Source of the DNA: Lyngbya sp. PCC 8106
GTDB lineage: Bacteria; Cyanobacteriota; Cyanobacteriia; Cyanobacteriales; Microcoleaceae
Reading direction: 5' to 3'
Length of the DNA: 64,000 bases
NCBI RefSeq assembly: GCF_000169095.1
Contig: NZ_AAVU01000001.1
Location: forward strand, 124,001-188,000
Shown in pieces: positions 43,200-50,831 of this stretch; position 1 is the first letter of the stretch; each line of letters starts with the position of its first letter. A program made the position numbers and the translations under genes. Below the pieces are notes generated by a model. It searched no databases. It worked only from the letters and a program-made list of their open reading frames with translations, and had not been told where the DNA came from.

Positions 43200-43895
43200 C
43201 TAAATATACTTCGAGATATCTTCCTCGCAATCATCAGCTAAATAGGAAAGCGCCCGAAAACGCAAACCGACAAGCTGTTCATAGAGAGGGTTAACTTTGC
43301 ACATGGGCGGAATATGAACAATCTTGCGACCAAACAAAGTCACATCCCGTTCAAAGGGACATTGAGGAGGAATCATCTTGCAGATAAAACGAGCCACCTT
43401 GGGATCGTGAACCTTCCAGTCATCCAACCAATGTTTAACCGGATGCAAAACATCAAGCTGCTGATGTCCTTCTCCCCCCGGCTTCAGAGTCTCCCCTTGG
43501 CTCGTTTGAGCTTGTTGAGCCTCAAGATCCTCTAAAGTATGGCGTAGAGATTTCAAAACCTGATCATCGAGATCTAGAGCCTGACAAAACTGGTGCATGA
43601 GGTCATCTTCACACACGGAATAAATCCCGTCGGCTAAAGCAACCATTACGGCAGTTCTGAGGAAGTTTTCTGCCATTTCAGTTCCTTTTCCTAAGTGAGT
43701 GGCTAACTCCTGGGGTGAAATGGGTTCGAGGGTCGATACATCTGTATCTGTCCCCAACTGTTCATGGGTGAGAGAAACAATCAGCTCTTGTTCTTCTGCA
43801 TCAAATTGTCCATCTGCCAAAGCCAGAGTTAATAATCCACGTAACCATGCAGTGGTTTGTTCGTTGGTGTAGGGTGATTGAGCAGTCCTAGTCAT
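43200..43895 (-). CDS. TerB-like/Mo-dependent-nitrogenase C-terminal-domain protein
   Basis: 231 residues. The N-terminal about 120 are a TerB-like helical domain with two metal-site-like repeats: LLTLALADGQFDAEEQELIV and VMVALADGIYSVCEDDLMHQ (the D-G-x-x-x-x-x-E pattern). The C-terminal about 80 (VKHWLDDWKVHDPKVARFIC, KMIPPQCPFERDVTLFG, IPPMCKVNPLYEQLVGLRFR) match the Mo-dependent nitrogenase C-terminal domain family, common in cyanobacteria even without nitrogenase and of unknown function. Conserved cysteines (FICKMIPPQCPF, PPMCKVNP) could bind a metal. No nif genes are in this window. The two-domain composition suggests a metal-linked cytosolic role. Confidence 0.8.
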   Translation of the reverse strand: MTRTAQSPYTNEQTTAWLRGLLTLALADGQFDAEEQELIVSLTHEQLGTDTDVSTLEPISPQELATHLGKGTEMAENFLRTAVMVALADGIYSVCEDDLMHQFCQALDLDDQVLKSLRHTLEDLEAQQAQTSQGETLKPGGEGHQQLDVLHPVKHWLDDWKVHDPKVARFICKMIPPQCPFERDVTLFGRKIVHIPPMCKVNPLYEQLVGLRFRALSYLADDCEEDISKYI

Positions 43896-44037
43896 GAGTT
43901 GCGATCTCTTATCAGGAGATTAAATTAAGGTCTGGAGAAAAGCTATTCTCCAATTTTTACAATAACTGGGCTACGATGTCTCGATCAACTTTAGTTCTCT
44001 CGACAACGGAAGTCAATTCTGACTCCAATTTGGATAA

Positions 44038-45339
44038 TCAGGCTGTGATCGGTTTAAGATACGTGACACCATAAGCTTTTGCTGACAAGTATTTTTGAGC
44101 AGCAGAGCGTAGATCTTCAGCATTGATCGCTTGAATACGAGCCGGATAGTTAAAGGCAACGGTTAAATCTCCAACAACAGATTGATAATAACCATATAAT
44201 CCAGCGCGATCGCTAGGTGTCTCATTCCCAAAGATATAACGATTTGCGACTTGAGTGCGAATGCGAGCAATTTCCGCCTCTGAGATCAACTCAGTTTGTA
44301 TCCGTTCCATGTGTTGAATAATAGCAGCTTCAACCTCAGCCAAATTTTCCACCGGAAGCCGAGCGGAGATATAAAATACTCCTTGTAGGCGTTGAGTCAT
44401 GTGACTGACGGAAATCGACGAAACCAAGCCTCGGTTTTCCCGCAAATCTTGAACAAAACGAGCGGTTCGTCCTTGACCTAAAATGGTTGCCAGGATATCA
44501 AGCGCATAGGTTTCATCAAGTTGATTCAACCCCGGAGTTCGCCAAATCATCACCAGCCTTGCTTGTTGTAAGCTTTCATCAACCATCTCCTGTCGAACAA
44601 TAGTATCAAAACAGGTTTCTGGAGTTAAGTTAGTGCTATGGGGTTCAACGGTTGTTTCCCAGGGTTGAGGATTGATCTCATTAATCGAATTTTCAACAAT
44701 TTCGATCAACGTCTGGGCTGGTAAATTTCCCACAACGGCGACTGTTGTTGAACTAGGTTGGTAGTGAGTGCGATGAAAATCTCGCATCTGTTGAGAGGTG
44801 ACTTGTTCAATTACCTCAGATGGCCCTAATACTGGACGTCGGTAGGGAAGCCGTTCAAACGCCATTTCCATCGAATGTCGAAAAGAACGACGACTAGGAT
44901 TATCCTCAGAACGACGAATTTCTTCAAGTACGACAAACCGTTCCCGTTCAAAGGCATCATGGGGAATACTCGCATTAAACACAACATCGAGTTGTAGCGG
45001 GGCTAACTCGGCAAAGTCGTGAGGTGCGGTTGTAATGTAATAGTGAGTATAATCTTGGCTGGTGGCGGCGTTGGTGACAGCCCCCCGTTCTTCGATCAGT
45101 CGCTCAAACTCTCCCATTTCGAGTTGGGGTGTGCCTTTAAACACCATATGTTCTAGAAAGTGAGCCATGCCGTTAATATTATCCGGTTCATTCGCCGAAC
45201 CGACATTCAACCACACATTTAGGTTCACCGCCTCGACGGGTAACTGTTCTGCTACAATCGTGAGACCGTTGGGGAGCCGATGTACCGTTGGTGCATTGAT
45301 CGGACGACTAGAAGAGGGTTTTATTAAAATTGAGGTCAT
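44038..45339 (-). CDS. M16-family zinc peptidase (mitochondrial-processing-peptidase-like)
   Basis: 433 residues from the ATG at 45339; a GTG five codons upstream is open but less likely. The inverted zinc motif HFLEH is at about 60-64, and the downstream zinc-ligand glutamate is within VVLEEIRRSEDNPSRR (about 135-145). The N-terminal RLPNGLTIVAEQLPVEAVNL and NVWLNVGSANEPDNINGMAH are typical of single-chain bacterial processing proteases, usually about 420 residues. The C-terminal half has the inactive M16 domain (LRENRGLVSSISVSHMTQRL, arginine-tyrosine site ASRYIFGNETPSDRAG-like). Cyanobacteria usually encode a pair of M16 genes; the partner is not in this window. Substrate unknown. Confidence 0.9.
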   Translation of the reverse strand: MTSILIKPSSSRPINAPTVHRLPNGLTIVAEQLPVEAVNLNVWLNVGSANEPDNINGMAHFLEHMVFKGTPQLEMGEFERLIEERGAVTNAATSQDYTHYYITTAPHDFAELAPLQLDVVFNASIPHDAFERERFVVLEEIRRSEDNPSRRSFRHSMEMAFERLPYRRPVLGPSEVIEQVTSQQMRDFHRTHYQPSSTTVAVVGNLPAQTLIEIVENSINEINPQPWETTVEPHSTNLTPETCFDTIVRQEMVDESLQQARLVMIWRTPGLNQLDETYALDILATILGQGRTARFVQDLRENRGLVSSISVSHMTQRLQGVFYISARLPVENLAEVEAAIIQHMERIQTELISEAEIARIRTQVANRYIFGNETPSDRAGLYGYYQSVVGDLTVAFNYPARIQAINAEDLRSAAQKYLSAKAYGVTYLKPITA

Positions 45340-45639
45340 TGGCTGCCATCCCACGTTGTTTTTTCACTTTCCATCTTAAGATGCTTGCCTTTAATCTTCA
45401 GCACAGTTTGAGACATTATTCACAATTAACCGAATAATCGGATTCAATCATCCTTGTACTCTGCGATCGCGATTACTGCTTTCGGCTAGATTAACTTACT
45501 CTCAGTTTGACATCCTCCCCGCCGTAAACGACGGGGATTCCAAATCTCACGATTTGGATTTCCTCTTTCTACGAGTTGACTTACTTAATTGGGTTTCCCC
45601 AACTAACAGGGCAAGGGGTCTCCCGTTATAATCTCCGAT

Positions 45640-46074
45640 TTAGCGGGAGGGGAATTGCCCGACGGGGTATGCGTGATCTTGAACATAACTTTTCAATTGT
45701 TCTATTGTTACACCGCCACAAGATGCAATAAAGTAAGAACCTGTCCAGAAAACTTTTTTGTCGCCATAAAACTTTTCCAGGTGTCCTGCAAACTCTTGAC
45801 GTATCAGACGACTGGTAACGGTTTTGAGATTTGCTATCAGTTTAACCGGAGCCACTTTAGGGTTAAGGTCAATTAAAAGGTGGATATGATCATGTTCACC
45901 GTTGAACTCAATCAGACTGCACTCCCATTTGATGCAGGTATCAGCACAGATTTGATTCAGTCTGGTTAATATTTCGTCTGTAATGGTTTTTCGCCTGTAT
46001 TTGGTCACGAATACAATATGTACAGTAAGACGATAAACTGACCTATTGCTTTTAGTATAGTTGCCTTTCACCAT
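45640..46074 (-). CDS. tnpA: IS200-type Y1 transposase TnpA
   Basis: 144-residue HUH transposase of normal length. The metal-binding HUH pair is within EFNGEHDHIHLLIDL and the catalytic tyrosine is in IEQLKSYVQDH near the C-terminus. The N-terminal SVYRLTVHIVFVTKYRRK is typical. It performs single-strand, peel-and-paste transposition using subterminal hairpins. It appears complete. Start codons of tnpA and tnpB are 23 bases apart, divergent, as in IS605. Confidence 0.95.
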   Translation of the reverse strand: MVKGNYTKSNRSVYRLTVHIVFVTKYRRKTITDEILTRLNQICADTCIKWECSLIEFNGEHDHIHLLIDLNPKVAPVKLIANLKTVTSRLIRQEFAGHLEKFYGDKKVFWTGSYFIASCGGVTIEQLKSYVQDHAYPVGQFPSR

Positions 46075-46097
46075 GTCACGACAAGTGTTACAATCAA

Positions 46098-47360
46098 ATG
46101 ATGATACTCACTTACGTCTACCGAATCAAGCCGAACACCGAGCAAGTCGCCACCATGGAAAGGTGGCTAGAATTGTTGCGTCGTCACTGGAACTATGCTC
46201 TAGGACAAAGGCTTGATTGCTTGAATCGGACTCGTTGTCAGATTGATAGGTGCAGTATCGTTAGTGAGCCGATTGGTGAAATTCCTCAAACTGTTAACTA
46301 TTATAGCCAACAGGCGGCTCTCAAGGAAACTAAGCGGTTGTTCCCTGAGTATGTGCAAATCTACGCCGAAACTCAACAAGTTAACCTACAACGACTAAAC
46401 AAAGCTTGGGATAAATGGCGCAAACCTGACAAAACTGGAAAACGTGGCGGTCGCCCCAGATTTAAGAAACAAGGTCAATTACGGTCATTTGTATTCCCAC
46501 GGGTCAATAAATCCAGAGCAGGAGCGCATATAAAAGATGGGGTGCTTAAGCTGAGTCGAATTGGTGAAATATCTGTGGTGATGCACCGCCCGATACCGGA
46601 CGGCTTCACCCTGAAACAATGCACCATCATCAAAAAAGCAGACGGCTGGTATTGTTGCAGATCAATGCTTGATGACAGCGTTCCGGAGTTGTTACCTGTA
46701 GATGAGCTTAAATCTGCTGTCGGTATTGATGTGGGGTTAGAGAAATTCTTGACCACATCAGATGGTGAGGCTGTTGCAATTCCTCAGTTCTACCGGAAAG
46801 CGGCTGATAGGTTAGCTCAAACTCAACGAGCAATGTCACGCCGTGTGAAAGGTTCTAAAAACTGGGAGAAAGCTAAACAGAAGGTAGCTTTATTGCACCT
46901 TCATTTAACTCGTTGTAGAAAGGAATTCCACTATCAAGTAGCTCACTGGTTATGTAGTAAGTATGATTTGATTGCACATGAAGATCTCAACATCAAAGGA
47001 CTCGCCAGAACAAAACTAGCAAAATCAATACATGATGCAGCGTGGGGGTCATTTCTGGAAATCTTACAGGCAGTGGCGGTCAAACGCGGTTTGTTAATCG
47101 AGAAAGTTAATCCACGGGGTACAAGTATTGAGTGCTTCAATTGTGGTTCTAGGGTTGAAAAGAGTCTGAGTGATAGAGTTCATCACTGTTCCAGTTGTGG
47201 AGTCGCGATTGACCGCGATTGGAATAGCGGAATCAATATTTTGAATCGTGCATTACTAGCGGTTGGACTGCCGCTCAATGGCTGTGATCAATCAATTATT
47301 GATATTGAGGATCAGCAAGTCTCATTCGTGAGTTTGGGAAGCCCACATCATAATCTCTGA
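46098..47360 (+). CDS. tnpB: TnpB RNA-guided nuclease (IS200/IS605 accessory)
   Basis: 420 residues. The split RuvC site is complete: Asp in VGIDVGLEKFLTTSDG (I), Glu in LIAHEDLNIKGLA (II) and Asp in IDRDWNSGINILNRA (III). The zinc ribbon is CFNCGS...CSSCGV. The N-terminal helix-turn-helix region YVYRIKPNTEQVATMERWLE is also typical. TnpB proteins are the ancestors of Cas12 and use a right-end RNA to cut DNA next to a short target-adjacent motif. The stop codon lies in the loop of the right-end hairpin, as expected when the guide RNA overlaps the gene's 3' end. No inactivating change is seen. Confidence 0.95.
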   Translation: MMILTYVYRIKPNTEQVATMERWLELLRRHWNYALGQRLDCLNRTRCQIDRCSIVSEPIGEIPQTVNYYSQQAALKETKRLFPEYVQIYAETQQVNLQRLNKAWDKWRKPDKTGKRGGRPRFKKQGQLRSFVFPRVNKSRAGAHIKDGVLKLSRIGEISVVMHRPIPDGFTLKQCTIIKKADGWYCCRSMLDDSVPELLPVDELKSAVGIDVGLEKFLTTSDGEAVAIPQFYRKAADRLAQTQRAMSRRVKGSKNWEKAKQKVALLHLHLTRCRKEFHYQVAHWLCSKYDLIAHEDLNIKGLARTKLAKSIHDAAWGSFLEILQAVAVKRGLLIEKVNPRGTSIECFNCGSRVEKSLSDRVHHCSSCGVAIDRDWNSGINILNRALLAVGLPLNGCDQSIIDIEDQQVSFVSLGSPHHNL

Positions 47361-47380
47361 TTTGATGTGGGAGTAGTCAC
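47342..47380 (+). ncRNA. Right end of IS element: 3' end of the TnpB guide-RNA scaffold
   Basis: Hairpin CCCACATCA (47342-47350) and TGATGTGGG (47363-47371), then A and GTAGTCAC ending at 47380. This is the usual shape of the scaffold 3' end in this TnpB group. Bases from 47381 onward would form the guide, and they lie in the truncated neighbouring tnpB. The 5' limit of the RNA is unknown, probably within the last 100-200 bases of tnpB. Confidence 0.7.
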
Positions 47381-47565
47381 GGAAACTCCGGGTTGTCTGA
47401 CAGCAGTTTGCAGTAGGCATAAGCATCGTTACGACTTTTAACTTGGCCGTCTATCCACGCTTTGATGATGCTATTCCGGACGAATCGACCAGTGCGGATG
47501 GCTTGATCCAACCGACTGTACTGAGATTCAGTTCCTTGTTGCAACTTCATTTCGTAGACGAGCAT
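47377..47565 (-). pseudogene. N-terminal fragment of a second tnpB
   Basis: 62 codons encoding the typical start of another TnpB group: MLVYEMKLQQGTESQYSRLD, AIRTGRFVRNSIIKAWIDG, VKSRNDAYAYCKLLSDNPEF. Such proteins normally exceed 350 residues. The frame ends at a TGA made from the right-end bases (GTGACTAC on this strand) of the adjacent element, so the truncation is caused by that element. Confidence 0.92.
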
Positions 47566-47718
47566 AGCTTATCATCGTCATTGACGATAAACTATCGTAG
47601 CACAAAAATAATCCGTCGTTTACGACGGGGCTTTAAACCTGCTTCTCTTGGTAATATTTTTGAATCAAGAGTTGTCAAACCGATTGGCTAATATTCAGTA
47701 TACTTCTGACTGCGATAT

Positions 47719-48444
47719 CTATAAAGTTTGAGGATCAATCCCTAACTCTCGCAATTTTGCGGCTAATTTGTCATTTTTTTGTCGTTCCATTTCCAATTGT
47801 TGTCGTTCCATTTCCAATTGTTCTTGATTAGCTTTTGCCGTTTCTTCTGGCGTTAAAATCAATTCCCCTTCTGGCGTAAAAAACCGCAACTGTTCTTGAT
47901 AAACCCCCAAACAAAGTTGAAGTTGTTGACTCCAAAGCAAACCTTTTTCATTCGGTTGTAAGTCTTGATATTCTCCATCGAGCAAATGAAACCCTCTAAA
48001 CTCCAAGGTATGGGGATCAAACCAAAAATAGTCCGGTGTGCGGAAAGTATTCTGATAAATCAGCTTTTTCTCTCCTCTATCTGTCTTGGCGGTTGAGTCG
48101 GAAAGCAATTCAATAATAATATTCGGATACTTCCCCTCTTCTGCCCAAACCACCCAACTTTTACGGGGTTTGCGTTCAGTTCCTAATACTACAAAAAAAT
48201 CAGGCCCTCTAAAATCTTGAGTTTTAATCTGACGGGGACTATAATAAATTGTCAGATTTCCGGCTGCAAAAAAATCATCTCTATCTTGCCAGAACCATTC
48301 CAAACCCGATAACAACAATAAAATTTGTTTGAGATGTAGATAACTTTCCAAAGGCGGTTCCTCGCTGTATAAATCACTCGGAGGAATTTCAATTTCCTCG
48401 AAGTTTTGAGTTTGCCAAGCTTCTAAATCTTTCGCTACAGACAT
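47719..48444 (-). CDS. Uma2-family (DUF820) putative endonuclease
   Basis: 241 residues. The core matches the DUF820/Uma2 PD-(D/E)XK-like fold that is expanded in cyanobacteria: a strand with GPDFFVVLG (catalytic-type Asp), then NIIIELLSDSTAKTDRGEKK (Glu and following lysine), then LIYQNTFRTPDYFWFDP. The C-terminus is a charged coiled coil (EQLEMERQQLEMERQKNDKL) seen in the longer subgroup, ending GIDPQTL. Cellular role unknown. It lies beside the IS region but has the same composition as the core genes. Confidence 0.85.
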   Translation of the reverse strand: MSVAKDLEAWQTQNFEEIEIPPSDLYSEEPPLESYLHLKQILLLLSGLEWFWQDRDDFFAAGNLTIYYSPRQIKTQDFRGPDFFVVLGTERKPRKSWVVWAEEGKYPNIIIELLSDSTAKTDRGEKKLIYQNTFRTPDYFWFDPHTLEFRGFHLLDGEYQDLQPNEKGLLWSQQLQLCLGVYQEQLRFFTPEGELILTPEETAKANQEQLEMERQQLEMERQKNDKLAAKLRELGIDPQTL

Positions 48445-48573
48445 AAAAAATAGGAGTTATAAAAACACCGAATAACGATTAGTTTAACATTCGAGTCCCC
48501 TCGTTCGGGAATTTCTGCGCGATCGCAAAACTTGAATTATGATCAAAAACGTTAATAAATATTAAGCTTATTC

Positions 48574-50121
48574 ATGTCAACGGTTCACAAAAATCACTCA
48601 CAACCTCGAGTTATCGTTGTAGGTGCGGGAATTGGGGGACTCACCGCAGGCGCATTACTCGCCCATCGAGGGTATGAAGTTCTCATTTTCGATCAAGCCA
48701 TTGTTCCCGGAGGATGTGCTTCTACCTTCAAACGACGGGGGTTTACCTTTGATGTCGGTGCAACCCAGGTCGCCGGACTCGAACCGGGAGGAATTCATCA
48801 TCGGATTTTTTCTGAACTAAATATCGAACTCCCTTTATCGACGCCTTGCGATCCCGCTTGTGCGGTATTTCTTCCCCATGAAACCGAACCGATTAATATT
48901 TGGAGAAATTCACAAAAATGGCAAAACGAACGTCAAAAACAGTTTCCCGGTAGCGAACCGTTTTGGTTATTAATGAACCGATTATTTCAAGCCAGTTGGC
49001 GATTTCAAGGGCGAGATCCGGTGTTACCTCCTCGCAATCTTTGGGATATTTGGCAACTGATAAAAGCGCTTCGTCCTGATACAACAATCACGTTTCCGTT
49101 TACTTTTATGACTGTTGCAGATGCGTTGCGTTTGTGCAAGTTGGATGACAATTTACGGTTAAAAACGTTTTTAGATTTACAGCTAAAACTCTATTCACAA
49201 GTGGATACCGAAGAAACAGCGTTATTATATGCAGCAACGGCTTTAGGGGTTTCTCAAGAACCTCAAGGGTTGTATCATTTACAAGGCAGTATGCAAGTAT
49301 TAAGCGATCGCTTAGTTGCCGCTTTAGAACGAGATGGTGGTAAACTATTGATGCGTCATACTGTCGAAGCGATAGAAACCGAGAACGGAAAAGCAACCGC
49401 AGTTCGAGTAAAAAATCAAAAAACAGATGAAGTTTGGCGAGAAACGGCTGATTTTGTCATTGCAAATGTGACAACTCAGAATTTAGTCAAACTGACGGAA
49501 ATGGGGAGTAGTCAACCTCAAACTCCCTCTGGGCTTTTTCAACGGGGTTATCAGCGCAGAGTCGATAAACTTCCTCCGGCTTCTGGTGCTTTCGTTGTAT
49601 ATTTAGGTGTAGATCAATCTGCAATTCCGGCTGGATGTCCGCCTCATCTGCAATTTCTCTATGATTATGATCAGTTAATTGGTGAGAATAATTCTCTGTT
49701 TGTTTCGGTGAGTCATCCCGGTGATGGACGCGCACCCGAGGGGAAAGCCACGATTACTGCTTCTAGTTTTACAGATACTCGCCAATGGTGGAATTGTCAA
49801 GATTATCAAGCTTTAAAACAACAGTATACAGAAGAAGTGATCGCCCGGTTGAGTTCCTATTTTCACCTCACTCCGGAAACTATCATTTACCAAGAAGCCG
49901 CTACACCTCGTACTTTCGCACATTTTACCGCTCGGGATCAAGGGGTAGTTGGGGGAATAGGTCAACGAATTCCGACCTTTGGCCCATTTGGGTTTGCGAA
50001 CCGAACCCCTTTTAAACAGTTGTGGTTAGTTGGAGACTGTACCCATCCGGGTGAAGGAACTGCGGGTGTGTCTTATTCGGCGTTAACGGTAGTGCGACAA
50101 GTAGAAGCCTGTCGTTTGTAG
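48574..50121 (+). CDS. crtD: Carotenoid C-3',4' desaturase
   Basis: 515-residue FAD-dependent carotenoid oxidoreductase. The dinucleotide-binding Rossmann motif is RVIVVGAGIGGLTAGALLAH (about 12-31), followed by the conserved PGGCASTFKRRGFTFDVGAT. Near the C-terminus is LWLVGDCTHPGEGTAGVSYS, the FAD-binding signature of the CrtI/CrtD/CrtO group. The length and C-terminus fit the cyanobacterial CrtD family, which introduces the 3',4' double bond in myxol or myxoxanthophyll synthesis. CrtISO- or CrtO-type activity is an alternative. Membrane-associated. A hairpin terminator follows. Confidence 0.85.
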   Translation: MSTVHKNHSQPRVIVVGAGIGGLTAGALLAHRGYEVLIFDQAIVPGGCASTFKRRGFTFDVGATQVAGLEPGGIHHRIFSELNIELPLSTPCDPACAVFLPHETEPINIWRNSQKWQNERQKQFPGSEPFWLLMNRLFQASWRFQGRDPVLPPRNLWDIWQLIKALRPDTTITFPFTFMTVADALRLCKLDDNLRLKTFLDLQLKLYSQVDTEETALLYAATALGVSQEPQGLYHLQGSMQVLSDRLVAALERDGGKLLMRHTVEAIETENGKATAVRVKNQKTDEVWRETADFVIANVTTQNLVKLTEMGSSQPQTPSGLFQRGYQRRVDKLPPASGAFVVYLGVDQSAIPAGCPPHLQFLYDYDQLIGENNSLFVSVSHPGDGRAPEGKATITASSFTDTRQWWNCQDYQALKQQYTEEVIARLSSYFHLTPETIIYQEAATPRTFAHFTARDQGVVGGIGQRIPTFGPFGFANRTPFKQLWLVGDCTHPGEGTAGVSYSALTVVRQVEACRL

Positions 50122-50158
50122 AATGTTGTAGAGATTGTCAATAATCCTGAGTATTTAG

Positions 50159-50198
50159 CCGTCATGGTTTGTATTGGAACCGTTGACGGTATATTTTT
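50159..50198 (+). terminator. Intrinsic terminator of crtD
   Basis: Bulged stem CCGTCA-GGTT (50159-50169) with AACC-TGACGG (50178-50189), followed by TATATTTTT. Confidence 0.75.
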
Positions 50199-50831
50199 GG
50201 GAATTTGAGGCTAAGTCTGATTGAGTTCAACCTTGATTCCATTTCTCCTTTACCTTGAATCCTCTAATCCGATAGAAAATTAAATTGATTTAAACCTATC
50301 TCTATTTGAGGGAAAAAGAATCAGTTTTCAAGAGTGGCAAAATTTCAGTGTTTTTACGGATAGCATTGAGTTAAAAAAATACAGAGATACTGAAAAAAAT
50401 TATCTCAAAGTTTGAGTTTAGAGACAAACACACTGCAATGGGACTCAAAATAGATAACTTTGGCTACAACTCGTAGTTTACAAGTATTTGCAAGAAAAGA
50501 GGTGTACAGAAAAGTATAACATATTATATAAATTTTAATATTTTTTTCCTAATATTCTATCTAATATTTATCAAATTAGTAAGTTTGTAAAAATTCTGTA
50601 AAGTTACCGAGAAAATACGGACATTGAGTTTTTTGTAAACTACACTGGAAGTATAGCTTAAGTCCGCAAAAACACGTAGATGTGAATAAACGGACTGAAG
50701 TATCCCTCGACAAGATTACCTAGCCTGTAAATTTCGTGGTCTTAATTTATCCCATAAAAATCATTAATTAAACTGTCCATATTTGTTCAAAATCTAATTA
50801 AAACATTAAAATAAAACCAGAGTGCAAAATT
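50199..50831. other. AT-rich region upstream of the giant repeat protein
   Basis: About 630 bases with no gene. Very AT-rich around 50515-50600. No good ribosome binding site precedes the ATG at 50832 (upstream is CAAAATT). The promoter of the giant gene should be here; none can be fixed. Confidence 0.5.

Larger units (their letters stand above)
45507..47635. mobile_element. IS200/IS605-type element adjoining a truncated second element
   Basis: Composite region. Element A has divergent tnpA (45640-46074, minus) and tnpB (46098-47360, plus); its right end is a hairpin finishing GTAGTCAC at 47380. Element B is represented by its tnpB N-terminus (47377-47565, minus), a left-end palindrome CCGTCGT/ACGACGG (47613-47628) and, on the far side of A, a right-end pair of hairpins finishing GATGTCAA (45507-45557, minus). 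The B tnpB reading frame is cut exactly at A's right end, and its stop codon is supplied by A. So A appears to have inserted into B, with the rest of B's tnpB lost. A's own genes look intact. Confidence 0.85.

Noticed and set aside
43200..43895. Evidence for nitrogen fixation from the nitrogenase C-terminal-like domain
   Set aside because: This domain family is common in cyanobacteria lacking nitrogenase, and no nif gene is present in the window.
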